This document shows, piece after piece, positions 11,898 to 23,123 of a stretch of 64,000 bases of DNA. The stretch is from Amaranthus tricolor (Eukaryota > Streptophyta > Magnoliopsida > Caryophyllales > Amaranthaceae): the NCBI RefSeq assembly GCF_026212465.1, contig NC_080052.1, forward strand, positions 9,455,033 through 9,519,032, read 5' to 3'. Below the pieces are notes generated by a model. That model was not told the origin of the DNA, searched no databases, and was given only the letters and a program-made list of their open reading frames with translations. The position numbers and the translations under genes were made by a program. Numbering within the stretch: position 1 is the first letter of the stretch; each line of letters begins with the position of its first letter.

Positions 11898-14082
11898 TGT
11901 AACACCCCGATATTTTCCCGATATTTTCTTCCCGATATATTTAATAATTCACTAGTAATATTATTTCTATATATATATATATTATTTATTATTGGGCTTG
12001 GTCATGAGATTTGCAATCCTTTTTGGCAATTAGAATTATTTGGGCCCAAACTTTTCCTTAACCCATCTTTTATTTTCAAAAAAAAACAAAAAAAATAGGA
12101 GGGACTCTTGGTGGAGCTTGTAACTCCCTTAGGGTAATGAAGGATCAAGGCATTAATCCCATATAATTAACCCTTCTTAATTTCTTAATCATTTTCATTT
12201 TGACATCCTTTCATTTCTAAAGTTTCCAAAGACAAAAAAAAAACATATCCTTTCAAAATTCCTCCTAATCCACATTCCTAACTCCATTACACTTGATCAT
12301 TAGGTGTTTTCCTTTACAATTGTAAGTGTAATTCTTAATCTATGTTGATTCTTAAGTTTTAATTTAAAATTCTATGATTATTATATGTATTATCTTATAA
12401 TTCATGTTTAATTTAAGAATTCAAAAGTTCATGTATGATTTTGGGATGTATTTTTCTATCTAAATTGATGAAGAATGTTTCTTTTTAGAGTTTTTAGATA
12501 TGCATATATGTGAAGAATATGATTGGTTTGTGTGATGGGTAATTTTGAAATTTATATATAAAAATGAATGTTCATGTTAAAAAAATGTGTGTGGTTAAAG
12601 AAATTATTGTTGAACAATGAATTTAATCTCAAAGATGGTTCATAAGAATTATATAAATTTGGTCATTGATATTTAATAGGCAATGTACCATTTGGAATTC
12701 ATTTGTTGATGAAATTTTGGTGAATCCCGTAGGGTTATAAAAATGTTAAAAAAAAATCTGTTTTTGGAACATTTTTGGCTTTGAAATTAAGTTAAAAATA
12801 CTTATACTATGTTATAAATTATGAAAATTGGTACCCGGGGGTTTTGACGCCTTCCGGACGCAACAGTGAAGTCGAATTTTCAGTTTGACAGTTTTAAGTT
12901 GAGTTTCTGGGCAGATTGTGTAGGCTGTCCTGTTTTGTGTATTTGCCATGTTATAGTATGTGATGGATGTTCATGTTGTGTGTAGTATTCTAGGTATGGA
13001 TGTAATTGTATGTGTGTGTTATGGATGATTTGAGGAAAATGTGTATGTGTGCTTATTTCCCGAATACGATTGAACCTTGTAGGAAGTCGATTCGTGACCG
13101 GGAATTGATTAAGACGCTTGTGAGTGGTTATCTTTTTTAAGTTATGTACACACAGCGAAGTTCGCATTTAGTCCGATGTATCATATAATAATGGTAAACA
13201 AAAGTAAAGTATGGATATATAGTATGAATATTGTTATCTTTTCGAATAAATAATTTTGATACATTGTTTTGATAAGCAGAGGTAGTATGACCTCACTAAC
13301 CTTAAAGTGGACGTAGTATGACGTCAATTGGTGGAAATGAATTACTCGCGGTATATGGGGGCATTATGAGCCACCGCGGGGGTATGCATACTTAACCATA
13401 GGCACCGAAGTAAGGCGAGTGTCTATGGTAGAGACTTGCTTAGTGGTTAGCTCCTCCTAATGTATTGTCTCACTTATGGAGATTGGAGTGTACCGGCAGT
13501 ATGGCTGGATAGTACAGCAGTATGGCTGACTAATCTTTACATGAAAATAATTATTCTTAATTAGCATGATTGAAGCGTACGGTTCTGTGAATTGTCAGCT
13601 ATTAAATTAAAACTTACTCTTGTGTTATTATTTATTTGATATGCGACGATTGCTGACGTGTACTTTTGGTCTTAACGACCCTGCGATGATGTTGTTAGCT
13701 ATCTGGGCAATGACTAGCAGTAAGTTAAGTTGCAGGTCTGGGGAGTGAGGATTGTCCCTTGAAGAAATAAATTATTAGGATAGAGAAGTCTTGATAAGAA
13801 CTTCAAAATTAAGTTTAAAGAACATTTGGTTTTATGAGGCGACCATCGTTCTCAAGTTGTAATAAGTGGATTTAACTTTTCGTTCTTATCCGCTGCTAAG
13901 AATTTCTTATATCTAGTAGTTTATAATAACACTAATAGAACTCGATCCGCAAGCTTTCCTTGATTTAAAATCCGTTTTATAACTGCCTTCTAACATCCTG
14001 GTTTGACTCGGACTATATTTACCTTTCTTTAAAAAGGTCGTCGTCTCTTTTCAAACGATCCGAGTTATTCCGAGATGTTACA
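11898..14082 (+). repeat. Gypsy 3' LTR
   Basis: 2185 bp, TG...CA ends, partner of 3153-5334, with a few substitutions and small indels between the two. It is followed by the target duplication CCTAG at 14083-14087. Confidence 0.93.
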
Positions 14083-14786
14083 CCTAGATGGAATCGATAT
14101 GACCAATGTACGTTTGATGAAAAAATTGGAAATTTCCCTTTCATCAATATGGTGGAAGCACAAATAGTTTTAAAAAATCGACCAAGGGGAACCAATAGAG
14201 ATTAAACCGACCGAGTCAGTTAATCAAGAGGTGTATATGAGGATGCTTATACAATAACTCATTCTAGTTATACTAAGAAAATAGCCAAGTGAAGGTCCTT
14301 TCATTATTTTTATTCAACAAGATAATGCAAGAGTTCATATCACAAATGATGATCCAATTTTGCAACAACACAATAGGCAAGGGGGTTTGACATTCATTCT
14401 CACACAACAACCTCCAAATAGTCATGATTGTAACATTCTTGATTTGGGAAGAATTAATAACAACAATTGAAGATGCATTCGGAGAGTTACATCCAAAGAC
14501 CTTAACTGATGTGTTGATCTCATTACAACACCATTTAAATGAGATTCTAAAGGTTAAGGGGTGTAATGACTACATACAACCACACTTTGGGAAGAAAGTA
14601 CAAGAAGACAATGAAAGGTCAAGGATTCAAGTAAGAATTCCAACACAACTGGTTAAAGAAGTTGTTATTTTTCTCAACCCAAACAGAGATCAACAACAAA
14701 CCCAAACAGAGAATGAGGATGCTGCACAAAATTCACAAATCATTCATGAAGCATATGAAGAAGCAATTGAAGAAACTCAAGGATGA
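14083..14786 (+). pseudogene. MLE transposase, 3' part (second and third catalytic Asp)
   Basis: This continues the transposase across the gypsy insertion: RPRWNRYDQCTFDEKIGNFPF and KNRPRGTNRD, then IQQDNARVHI with the second catalytic Asp (codon 14321-14323), then QPPNSHDCNILDLG with the third (codon 14426-14428). Thirty-four residues lie between them, whereas plant mariner transposases typically have 39, so a short deletion is likely. A shift follows, and the C-terminal part (ALQ-like SLQHHLNEILKVKGCNDY, then IQPHFGKK) is open to the stop at 14784-14786. Stops and shifts show that it is dead. Confidence 0.87.
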
Positions 14787-15271
14787 TAAACTTCACAGCC
14801 CCTCAATTTATTTTTGTTTAGATCATCATTAAAAATGTGACTTTAAAAACTGAGGAGCAACAAAGTGTCAACCACCATCCATATCAATGATTAAAGTTCA
14901 TGTTTTTCCTAAGTGACTTCATTATTTTACATTATTTCAGAAAAAAAAAGCCCCCTAATTCATCATAGAGGTTATGAATCCTCTCAGATTATAATTGTTT
15001 ATCAACAAATGAAGCTACTAAACATGAATAGAAAATCAATTGATGTGTTTAGGTTTAACAAATGCTACTCAACCAAGTAATTAAAGTTACTTTTTCAGAA
15101 ACTTAGAGGTCAATAATCCTCAACAAAATTGACATTACATGGGCATATACGAACATAAACATCAAGAAATTGCAGAAAACATAAACCAGAAGAACAAAAC
15201 ATCAACACATTTCAGAAAATATAAATAAAAGATCAACACAAAAACCAGCACCAAAATGTCAAGTGTAATTC

Positions 15272-15524
15272 TTAAAAAACGAAAATCAGAACAGCCTTAC
15301 AAACATCAAACACGTTTTTTAGGGTTGTTTTAGCCCTAGAAGCAATAACATCTTCAGGAGTGTCAGGGACAACCAAATTGATTTGATCTTCTTTCACATT
15401 TGGTGAACTTGAAGGATTTAATTTAGATGGAGAAGAAGGAGAAAGGTAGAGATTCATGATAAGTTGATGTAGCATCATCTTCAAGGGACTTGTGATATGC
15501 CTCAATAGATTCGTTGTTTTCCAT
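15272..15524 (-). pseudogene. Minus-strand ORF remnant inside the MLE right arm
   Basis: On the minus strand an ATG at 15524 starts MENNESIEAYHKSLEDDATS. One frameshift later the sequence continues as a Ser/Pro-rich stretch and then NLVVPDTPEDVIASRAKTTL to a stop near 15272. The family is not recognised. It could be a captured host fragment, a second MLE ORF or a chance frame. It lies between the transposase end and the right terminal repeat. Confidence 0.25.
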
Positions 15525-16027
15525 CTTAAAAAATTAAAGCTTCAAGAATAATACACCAAATTAATAATCTTCAAAGGAGGACAAGAACTAGTCTCACGAT
15601 ACTGTGAACATGCGTCATCTTCAATGGCTGTTGAAGAACAGGGAGCTGATTTTGGAGATTAGGGCCAAAAATTATGAAACTCACCTCAAAATGTAGAGAA
15701 AAACTTGATCTTTATTTTAGTTCAGTAAAAATGAACTAAAGTTAAGGGATAAACATGGGGCAATGGTTTAACGAAGCCATGAAAATGGCGAGTTTGAAGA
15801 GAGAAAGTGAGGAAAAGAGAGATCAGAGAGACACGACAATTGAGGGGGTAATAAGGAAGGGGGCGGTTCATACGAGAGAATTAAAGGGGTAATAATGAAT
15901 ATGCCGGGTGTAATGAGAAAAATGGGAGGGGTTATGAGGGTATATTAGGGAAAAAAGATTTCCAAAAATGGAAAGTATTCTAAAGTGGACAAACATTTTA
16001 AACTACCCGTTATAGTAAGGTGGAAAA

Positions 16028-16047
16028 ACATAAAAGAACGGAGGGAG
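16028..16047 (-). repeat. MLE right terminal inverted repeat
   Basis: Reverse complement of 2356-2375 with no mismatch, followed by TA at 16048-16049. Confidence 0.92.
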
Positions 16048-16049
16048 TA

Positions 16050-16398
16050 TCAATTTACTAATTTTTTAAATTTCACTAGATACTTATAGAGCAAAATATG
16101 ATTGGACGGAGAAAGAATATATTACAAGACTTTCCTAGCTATTTTTTTATGAGAACAATTATTTTAGCTAATTTTTAACTAATTAGTAAAACATTGCGCT
16201 AAACCTTAATTGTAACATTTAAGTTCGTGTTCACTACATAATAATTATTCATATAAATGATCGAAGTAACTTGAAATTACATTTTCCAATTGTACTAGTT
16301 TTCTCGCAATAATAATTGGTTGACTTTAGCAATTGCAAATTCAAGAGGAAGATTCTCTCTAATTATTAGACAAAAATCATTAGGATTACCAACTTAAC
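16050..16398. other. Intergenic, nothing recognised
   Basis: AT-rich with no reading frame of note. It ends with CTGGTGAT (16399-16406), the left target duplication of the hAT-type MITE. Confidence 0.5.
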
Positions 16399-16406
16399 CT
16401 GGTGAT

Positions 16407-17372
16407 TAGACCTGGGAAAACGGTCGGTCGGTCGGGTTTTGGGTCGGATCAATTTCGGTCGGGTAATTTTCGGGTCGGGTCAGTTTCGGATCAGGTCAGT
16501 TTCAGGTCGGATCACTCTGGGTTTCGGGTAGGTTCGGATTGACCCAACTGGTTACCATAAAACATTAGAATATTCAATCGACTAATTCAACATAAAAAAA
16601 TCATTAAAATGTCTAAAAAAAATCATTAGAGAAATTACATGTACGATTTTCAAAAAATAGTTGGTATGTCAGGTTCATTTAAGTGCAAGAAAAATAGGGG
16701 AATTAATACTTATTTTGAAAGACTTGTAAGATACGCGCTTTATAAAAGTTATTTTGTTTATTATAATTGTAACGTTAGATAAAAATGACGTTGAAATTAT
16801 CTTCACAATTTTCATGTTGGAAAGATATACAACTAACTAAGTACTTATTTCGTCTTATAAGATACGCGTTTTATAATTTAGGGTAGCGACATTCGTTTTT
16901 TGAAAAGCTCATTCAAACGTGCGAAACGTTCGTATAAATTATATTGATTTGCTTACTGAAATGTAGAATAATTAAAAACTCATTTGACTGATTTAACAAG
17001 ATACATGTATTCAATTAAGATGATTATAACGTCCTGTTTTTAAAGAAAAATAATTACGATGCTAAAAAGACGTTAAATACGTGTTTTTTGAGATCTATTG
17101 ATGAGTTTTAGGGTTCAAGTGATATACTCAATATGTTGAGATACTTTGAAAACTAAAATTTTATTTGAAATGAATTCTAACATTGAAATTACTCTAAAAA
17201 TTGATATTAAATCTGTCAAAACGGGTCGGTTTCCGGTCGGGTTATTTTCGGTCGGGTAATTATCGGGTCGATCATGTTTCGGATTAAGTCGCTTTCGGGT
17301 CGGTCGGGTTCGGGTTTTGTCGGGTCGGGTCCCGGGTTCATTTTCGGGTCGGATCAAATTTTCCCAGGTCTA
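16407..17372. mobile_element. hAT-type MITE with TCGGGT-rich ends
   Basis: The ends TAGACCTGGGAAAA (16407) and TTTTCCCAGGTCTA (to 17372) are perfect inverted repeats. They are flanked by CTGGTGAT and CTAGTGAT, an 8-bp target duplication with one mismatch, the length used by hAT transposases. Both subterminal regions (16420-16530 and 17220-17355) are dense in TCGGGT, G-rich on the plus strand at both ends. No transposase is present, so it is non-autonomous. A minus-strand frame at 17115-17357 is a by-product of the repeats. Confidence 0.87.
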
Positions 17373-17380
17373 CTAGTGAT

Positions 17381-17927
17381 AGAAAAAACGTTGATACCAG
17401 ATTGCTTTTACAACATACTTGGATTGAAAGTAAATATTTAGAAAAAGAATAAAAGTCGAAGTTGAAAAACAAAGGTGGTTTAATAGAAAACTAATCGAAT
17501 TTGATTATCGGAAAGATGGAATAATTAATATAAAATAATGAGAATGAAATGCAATAACAAGTAGTTCCCTTATTGTCATACCTAGAACCACCATTATAAA
17601 TTCTTATTCAATAAAATTAACATTAATAAATATTAAACATAAATAATAGAAGTATGTCTTAACAATTAAAATTCAAAAAGGAAATAATTAAGGATATACC
17701 TTAACTTCACGCATGTATGTGATGAGGTAGAAAAATTAGAGATAGAATGTGATTTTGGATGGAATGAAACAAAGAAAAGAAAGGAATATGGGTTGGTGTT
17801 ACTCGATCCATACAATGACTATATTGACTAAAAAAAATTTCTTGGGAAACAATCAATAACATACAGATGCCAGACGGGTAAAATTATATGGATTTTGTAC
17901 TGTATTCATTTTAGTTGGGGCAGCTAT
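17381..17927. other. Intergenic, nothing recognised
   Basis: AT-rich spacer between the hAT MITE and copia A. No conserved frame. Confidence 0.45.
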
Positions 17928-18161
17928 TGTAGGAAAATAAAGAATAAAATAAATTTTGATATTATTTTATCTTCTTATTTTAGGAAATATTTTATTCTCT
18001 TTATTTTAGGAAATTAAGTTATTTTGTTATTTTGACTTTTATATTTTAGTCCTTGATCCTTTGTATAAATAGGGATGTTTTTTCTCTAATTATGAATAAG
18101 AAAAAACTGAATATTCAAACCCAAACCCTAATAATCTTTTTTCCGCATTATAATTTTATCA
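17928..18161 (+). repeat. Copia A 5' LTR
   Basis: Starts TGTAGGAAAATAAAG, ends TTTTATCA. A TATA box (TATAAATA) lies at 18064-18071. It matches 20392-20620. Confidence 0.85.
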
Positions 18162-18174
18162 TGGTATCAGAGCC
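18162..18174 (+). promoter_or_regulatory. Copia A primer-binding site
   Basis: TGGTATCAGAGCC directly after the LTR, complementary to the initiator tRNA-Met 3' end. Confidence 0.88.
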
Positions 18175-18241
18175 ATAAGGTTCATTCAGGGGAACGGTAA
18201 AACCTTTTCTCAGACCTCATCATATACCTTTCTTACCTAAA

Positions 18242-19136
18242 ATGGCCGACCAAGAACCCCGAAACACTAAAACCCAAATGGTCTCAATGACCTAGATGGA
18301 ACAAATGTTTCAAATCTTTCAACAAATGAGGAAAAAGATTAAACCCATTAAAACAGTGTTTACTGATCTCAAAGTAGCTGAAAATCTCACATATCATAAC
18401 TACACAACTTGATGTAGAATGATGCATATTGAAATCAAAAGTCGGGGGATGCTCGATCACCTTACATCCAGCCCTCCGACTAATACAGATTCATCTTACC
18501 AACAATGGAATCAAAGAGATTCCAAAGTTATAGCTTGGATTGTAGCAAATATTGACAAGGAAATGGACAATCAATTTCTTGACTATCCCACTGCCCGAGA
18601 CTTGTGGAAAGGGATCGAAAATCTGTTAAGTTATGGCCGCGATGAACTTCAAATATTTAATTTAAGTTCAAGGTCCGCCTCTCTAAAGCAAAATGATGAT
18701 TCCATTGAATCCTTTTATAGCAAACTACAAGACATTTGGAAAGAGATTGTCTGATGCCTAACCCAATGAAACATGCGGAGGACATCATGATTTTCTATAC
18801 TTTTATTCAAACTCAAATGTTGTTTCAATTTTTAGCCGGAGTTAACGATTCTCTTGACAAAGAACGTCGAGACCTACTTAATCAAGACCCATTACCAACC
18901 CTTGACAAGGCCTATGCAACCATTCGCCGAGAAATTGCTAGGTGCGGTATTATGACTAGTGCATAATCATCGGGAACAATTCCCTCAGAAATAGGGAGTG
19001 GGCTCATAGCCAAACACCGATCAAATTTCACTTCATTCCGGTGAGAGACCGTAGACAAATCTCAACTAACATGTGACCATTCTGGTGGTTCCCGGCACAC
19101 AAAAGAAGGATGCTTTAAACTCATCGGTTACCCAGA
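18242..19136 (+). pseudogene. Copia A gag
   Basis: ATG 18242 opens MADQEPRNTKTQ; stops at about 18290 (TAG) and 18411 (TGA, where TGG is expected) break it. The core has YQQWNQRDSKVIAWIVANID and ARDLWKGIENLLS, typical of copia gag. A frameshift near 18750 leads into FLAGVNDSLDKERRDLLNQD and AYATIRREIAR. A nucleocapsid zinc knuckle remnant (CDHSGGSRHTKEGC, second Cys replaced by Ser) is at 19071-19112. Not functional. Confidence 0.75.
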
Positions 19137-19637
19137 CTAGTGGGAGAATCTAAAGAAACGAAAGGCCGCCGCGAAGACACTGGTTACCTAGGTTGGTGGC
19201 AAGACACAATTCGTCACTACCGTCCCACCTTCGGCTACCATCCCAGAAACAGAAGAGACATGCGAAGATACTGGTCCAGGTACGGTTTCATGGGCATGCA
19301 TGGGGGTGACTCACTCAGATCTGTTACCCTTACAAACAACACCACAAACCTACACGAAAACCCACTCCCATTACCAACCCCATCAGAAATCAAGTCCTAA
19401 AATTAATCAAAAATCAAGTCCAAAAATGAACACAAGAGAGCCGATTCCCACAATCCAAAACCAATAAAAACCAAACTCAAATCACCATAACTACCGAGAT
19501 CCAAACACAAGCCTAGTAAAAGAAAAAAGGAAAGTTAGATTTGAGTGCCCAAGCCAAGACCATTCCAAAAACAACATTAAAAAACAAACAAACAAAAAGA
19601 AATTAAACCACCCCTTAAGAATATCACAACAGGTTTC

Positions 19638-20336
19638 ATGGAAGAGGGAGGAGAGATATTAAAAACATGGAAAAAAGGGGACGCAGCAGGCGAGAGAACA
19701 GAGAAGTGGGAAAGGGTGGACTTTAAACTTTCCATAAATAAATCAATTTATAGGAGAAGAGCACAACAAAACCTAAAATATACTACCCTGACCCGCGTGT
19801 CTCAAAACGGGTGCCCAGGGGTCCACGTCCCTGACCCGAATTCAGCTCCTAATTCATTTCCTTCCTCTCTTACTACAAATCCTAATATTGTAACCCACTT
19901 AAACCCACAATCCAAAATAAATAAATCCAATAAAAATACTTCAAACTCTTGGATTTTTGATTGCGGGACAACCAAGTCTATGACTTTTGGCCCTTGTGAT
20001 CTTTTATCTCATGACCCCACCAACTATACTCACATTAACCTTGCCATTGGTGATCGTGCTTGTGTGGATTGTGAAGGCCCGGTTGATATTTCATCGTCTC
20101 TTAAATTAAAACATGGCCTTTTGATCCCTAATTTGTCATATAAATTGCTATCCATTAGTCAAATCACTAAGGAACTCAACCGTACTGTTCTCATGACCGC
20201 TCATGGTTGTTTTATGCAGGATGCTCAGACCCAGAAGATCATATGTTATGGTACTGAAAAAGGCAGATTATACTACTTGGATCATGCTAGCTTGGTTCTT
20301 AGGGGAGTTAACTATTTCAAGACAAAAGTTTGGTGA
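19638..20336 (+). pseudogene. Copia A protease and start of the pre-integrase region
   Basis: The frame holds SWIFDCGTTKSMTFG at about 19950-19990, the aspartic protease site, where DSGAT has become DCGTT. LIPNLSYKLLSISQITKELN and GTEKGRLYYLDHASL follow, the segment that joins protease to the integrase zinc finger in copia elements. The rest of pol is absent. The upstream 19140-19640 part is low in information and shows no clear domain. Confidence 0.7.
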
Positions 20337-20379
20337 CATATTTCTGGGCAAGTTTGGTTTCGGTCATCCCAAGACCAAA

Positions 20380-20391
20380 CTTAAGGGGGAG
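20380..20391 (+). promoter_or_regulatory. Copia A polypurine tract
   Basis: TTAAGGGGGAG immediately before the 3' LTR. Confidence 0.8.
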
Positions 20392-20620
20392 TGTAGGAAA
20401 ATAAAGATAAAATAAATTTTGATATTATTTTATCTTCTTATTTTATGAAATATTTTATTCTCTTTATTTTAAGAAATTAAGTTATTTTAATATTTTGATT
20501 TCTATATTTTAGTCCTTGATCCTTTGTATAAATAGGGGTGTTTTTCCTTTAATTATGAATAAGAAAAACTGAATATTCAAACCCAAACCCTAATCTACTT
20601 TTTTCCGCATTATAATTTAT
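20392..20620 (+). repeat. Copia A 3' LTR
   Basis: Partner of 17928-18161 with scattered substitutions. TATA box at 20527-20534. The right edge is approximate. Confidence 0.82.
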
Positions 20621-21783
20621 ATGTGTATAAAATAGTGCGTAGTTGATGGATTAGATATGAAAAGTCCTACCCGTCAAGGTAGTGGGTAGGCGGTGGGTAT
20701 GAGGTCTTATATACCCCATATCCACCCGCCTTGCCCCATATCCGCCCCGCCCTATCCTATGCCCACTCGATTCGCCTTATATTTGCCCGCCTCATATCTA
20801 AAATGCACTAATTTTATTGATTTTGTATATTTTTATTAAAATCTATTGACAAAACATTAGGGATATTAACTTTATTTTATTATAATGTTTGGTTAACAAA
20901 ATTAGATATACAATTAAATTTGTAAAGAATTGCAATTTTATGGAGCATATAACAAGGATTTAGGATGAATGTCAGGTGGGTATGATGTAATGTACTCATG
21001 ATGGATATACCTGACTAGTTGGCCATAGTGGTGGAGATGAGTTTGAATGCATACCAAGGTGAATAGATGTGGGTATGGAAATTTTACCCTCCATGAGTGG
21101 TGATTAAGTGGAGGGTATGAAAAATTTTCTAATTAAAAAAAAAATTAATACAAACCAAAAAAGAGAAAGACGAACCATATAGAATGAACCGCTTCTATGC
21201 CAATTGGGGAAGATCATACAAACCATAATAGAAGGAAGACGAACCATCTACGAAGCACCTGAAAAAGGGAAAAAACTCTATCCAAACAAAGAAAAACTCT
21301 ACTAAGCTTTGGAAATGAGAGTATAAACTATACAAAGGGCTAAAAAGAAACCAAAAAAAAAAAAAAAAAAACCAACACAATGCTTTTCATCACATTCACA
21401 CAATCTAGGAGAAGAGTCACGAAGAAACATCTCAAAAGAACAATAAACTGATAGGACTAAGGGACCTGAAAAGGAAAAGCTACAACACTAGTTAAAGCTC
21501 TAAGCTATCAATCCAAATATAATCGTTATTACCTATCTTGAAGATGTTCATAAGTGTAAAACTGAGATCTTTCTTTTTGGGTAGATAATAGTATAAGGAA
21601 TCGGAATATAGTAGTTCAAGATGACTACTTTTTGCATGTCCCATATATTGTAACATTAGCGTTAATGCTAATAATAAAAAGTTTTCTTGAAGCCAAAGAT
21701 CTAAAGACTTTAGATAAATCTCATAAAGTATTTGCGAGAGGCATATGGTAAAATTGAACCCCAACCAGGTAAGAATGACTTAA
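20621..21783. other. Intergenic; possible MITE with CCGCC-rich arm
   Basis: 20670-20790 is rich in GGGTAGG and CCCGCC words and 20960-21120 has GGGTATG words, a layout like the hAT MITE at 16.4 kb, but no clean terminal repeats or target duplication were found. A run of A lies near 21353-21370. No gene seen. Confidence 0.35.
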
Positions 21784-22022
21784 TGTAGTGTTTGCGAACA
21801 AGTATTTCATTTAGAAATTTGGAATTAGCTCAAATTTATTGTTTGGCAAATCAAAAATTTTCAAATTTAGATTTGAATCAAATTCCACCATTGTTTTTAA
21901 AGTACTTAAAGTTGAGAATTTGAGAATGACTACCCAGACCTTGTTATTCTCAAATTCTTCATTTATGATTTTATAATTGAAATCCATAATTTGAAATGAA
22001 ATATTTATTCCCAAACACTACA
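21784..22022. mobile_element. Tourist-like MITE (PIF/Harbinger type)
   Basis: Imperfect inverted repeats of about 40 bp start TGTAGTGTTTG at 21784 and end CAAACACTACA at 22022. TAA flanks both sides (21781-21783 and 22023-22025), the 3-bp duplication used by PIF/Harbinger transposases. 239 bp, no coding capacity. Confidence 0.7.
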
Positions 22023-22025
22023 TAA

Positions 22026-22557
22026 AGGAAAAAAGAACTCAGATGATAAGAAAAATATAAGTGATCCAAGGTCTCTAGATTAAAACACTAAGATGGACTA
22101 ACAGATATCTAGTTTTCATTTTATTTGTAGTCAGAATCAAACTGGTAAAATGATGTTTATAGAGTGTAAGTACGTCCCAAACATATTAAAACCAAACCAC
22201 ATTCGAAAAATCAGGGCATAATTGTTTGTAGATAACTTTAATACTATAGTGGATAGTACTTTGAGTGAAGCTCATCACTTTCTCCTTAACCTTAAACAAG
22301 TTTCTTATATACAACCTGCATGTAACAGTAGGACAAAGGGACCACCAATCCTTATATTTAATGTAGTGTGTGAAACCAATTAATCCATATGGACCATTTA
22401 ATTTTTCGTAATATGCTAGAATAATTTGCTTAAAGCCACAATATTTTGATTCAAACAATCATTTTATCTACATGGACATTACATTCTAAATATTTTAATT
22501 TCCATAAAATAAGAGGAACCTTAAGATATTTTATGATGAGGAAGCCATGGGAGAAAT
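22026..22557. other. Intergenic, nothing recognised
   Basis: AT-rich. GAAAT at 22553-22557 is the left target duplication of copia B. Confidence 0.45.
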
Positions 22558-22985
22558 TGTTAAGTATAGCAAGGAAGATGCTCATACTACAAGTCAGCAA
22601 GCCAAGGAAATGATCATCCCACAGCCAGCAGGTCAACATACTAGCTTACAGTCAACCCCTATCAACAACAAGTGCAACAAGAACTTCAGAAGAGCAAGAC
22701 ATCAAACATATGCAAACACGTGTCTTTTATAAGTTAGTTGTGTTGTTAGTTAGTTAGTTAATCAAGGTTAAGTCCGTTAGTTAGTTTACTGTGCTTAATT
22801 GTAATCTAGTCAGTTATAGTTTGTTACACATTGTAACAAACTGATTCTTGGTTTTGCTCCTGTACTCCCTATATAAAGGCCCTTATACTCTTTGTATTCT
22901 TCAAGATTTATGGAATAACATTGATCCATTTACTTCATTCTATGTGCATTCTTTGTCTATTTTCTTTCTTTGTAGAAAATTAATA
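22558..22985 (+). repeat. Copia B 5' LTR
   Basis: 428 bp from TGTTAAGTATAG to GAAAATTAATA (the usual CA end is TA here). TATA box TATATAAA at 22870-22877. It contains a short GTTA run. It matches 39726-40142. Confidence 0.9.
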
Positions 22986-22998
22986 TGGTATCAGAGCC
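22986..22998 (+). promoter_or_regulatory. Copia B primer-binding site
   Basis: TGGTATCAGAGCC abuts the 5' LTR, complementary to initiator tRNA-Met. Confidence 0.88.
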
Positions 22999-23123
22999 AA
23001 TAAGCTCTTCCAAACAGCAATAAACATAAACACACATCAGTTTGTTTGTTTTCTGAAGTAGCATAGTTAATCTTCTTTTTGATTCCCTTTTCTTGTTTCC
23101 TTCTTCGTTTTCTTTGATCAAGA

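Larger units (their letters stand above)
3153..14082 (+). mobile_element. Ty3/gypsy LTR retrotransposon, chromovirus type (Tekay/Del-like)
   Basis: A complete element with two LTRs (3153-5334 and 11898-14082), both starting TGTAACACC and ending GATGTTACA. A perfect 5-bp target duplication CCTAG lies at 3148-3152 and 14083-14087. A primer-binding site for initiator tRNA-Met follows the 5' LTR and a polypurine tract precedes the 3' LTR. Internal order is acidic ORF, gag, protease, RT, RNase H, integrase, chromodomain, which is the Ty3/gypsy order. The C-terminal chromodomain-like segment and long LTRs suggest the Tekay/Del clade; the clade is inference. The LTRs look alike over their whole length with scattered differences, so the insertion is not ancient, but gag-pol has several breaks and the copy is not autonomous. 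Confidence 0.93.
2356..16047 (+). mobile_element. Mariner-like DNA transposon (MLE) split by a gypsy insertion
   Basis: The element begins CTCCCTCCGTTCTTTTATGT at 2356 and ends with the exact reverse complement of those 20 bases at 16028-16047. TA dinucleotides flank it at 2354-2355 and 16048-16049, the duplication expected for Tc1/mariner elements; CTCCCTCCGT is the classic start of plant MLE and Stowaway elements. Without the 10.9-kb retrotransposon inside it the element is about 2.76 kb, a plausible length for a plant MLE. It carries a decayed transposase on the plus strand (2796-3152 and 14083-14786). Confidence 0.9.
17928..20620 (+). mobile_element. Copia A: small Ty1/copia deletion derivative
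   Basis: Two LTRs of about 230 bp (17928-18161 and 20392-about 20620), a tRNA-Met primer site, gag, a protease-like domain and a polypurine tract, but no integrase, reverse transcriptase or RNase H. The 2.7-kb length is about half that of an autonomous copia element. The sequence runs from the region after the protease (near 20330) almost straight into the polypurine tract, so the bulk of pol was deleted. The right LTR edge has diverged and I could not fix a target duplication. Confidence 0.85.

Noticed and set aside
17115..17357. Minus-strand Arg/Pro-rich frame
   Set aside because: Product of the TCGGGT repeats in the hAT MITE.
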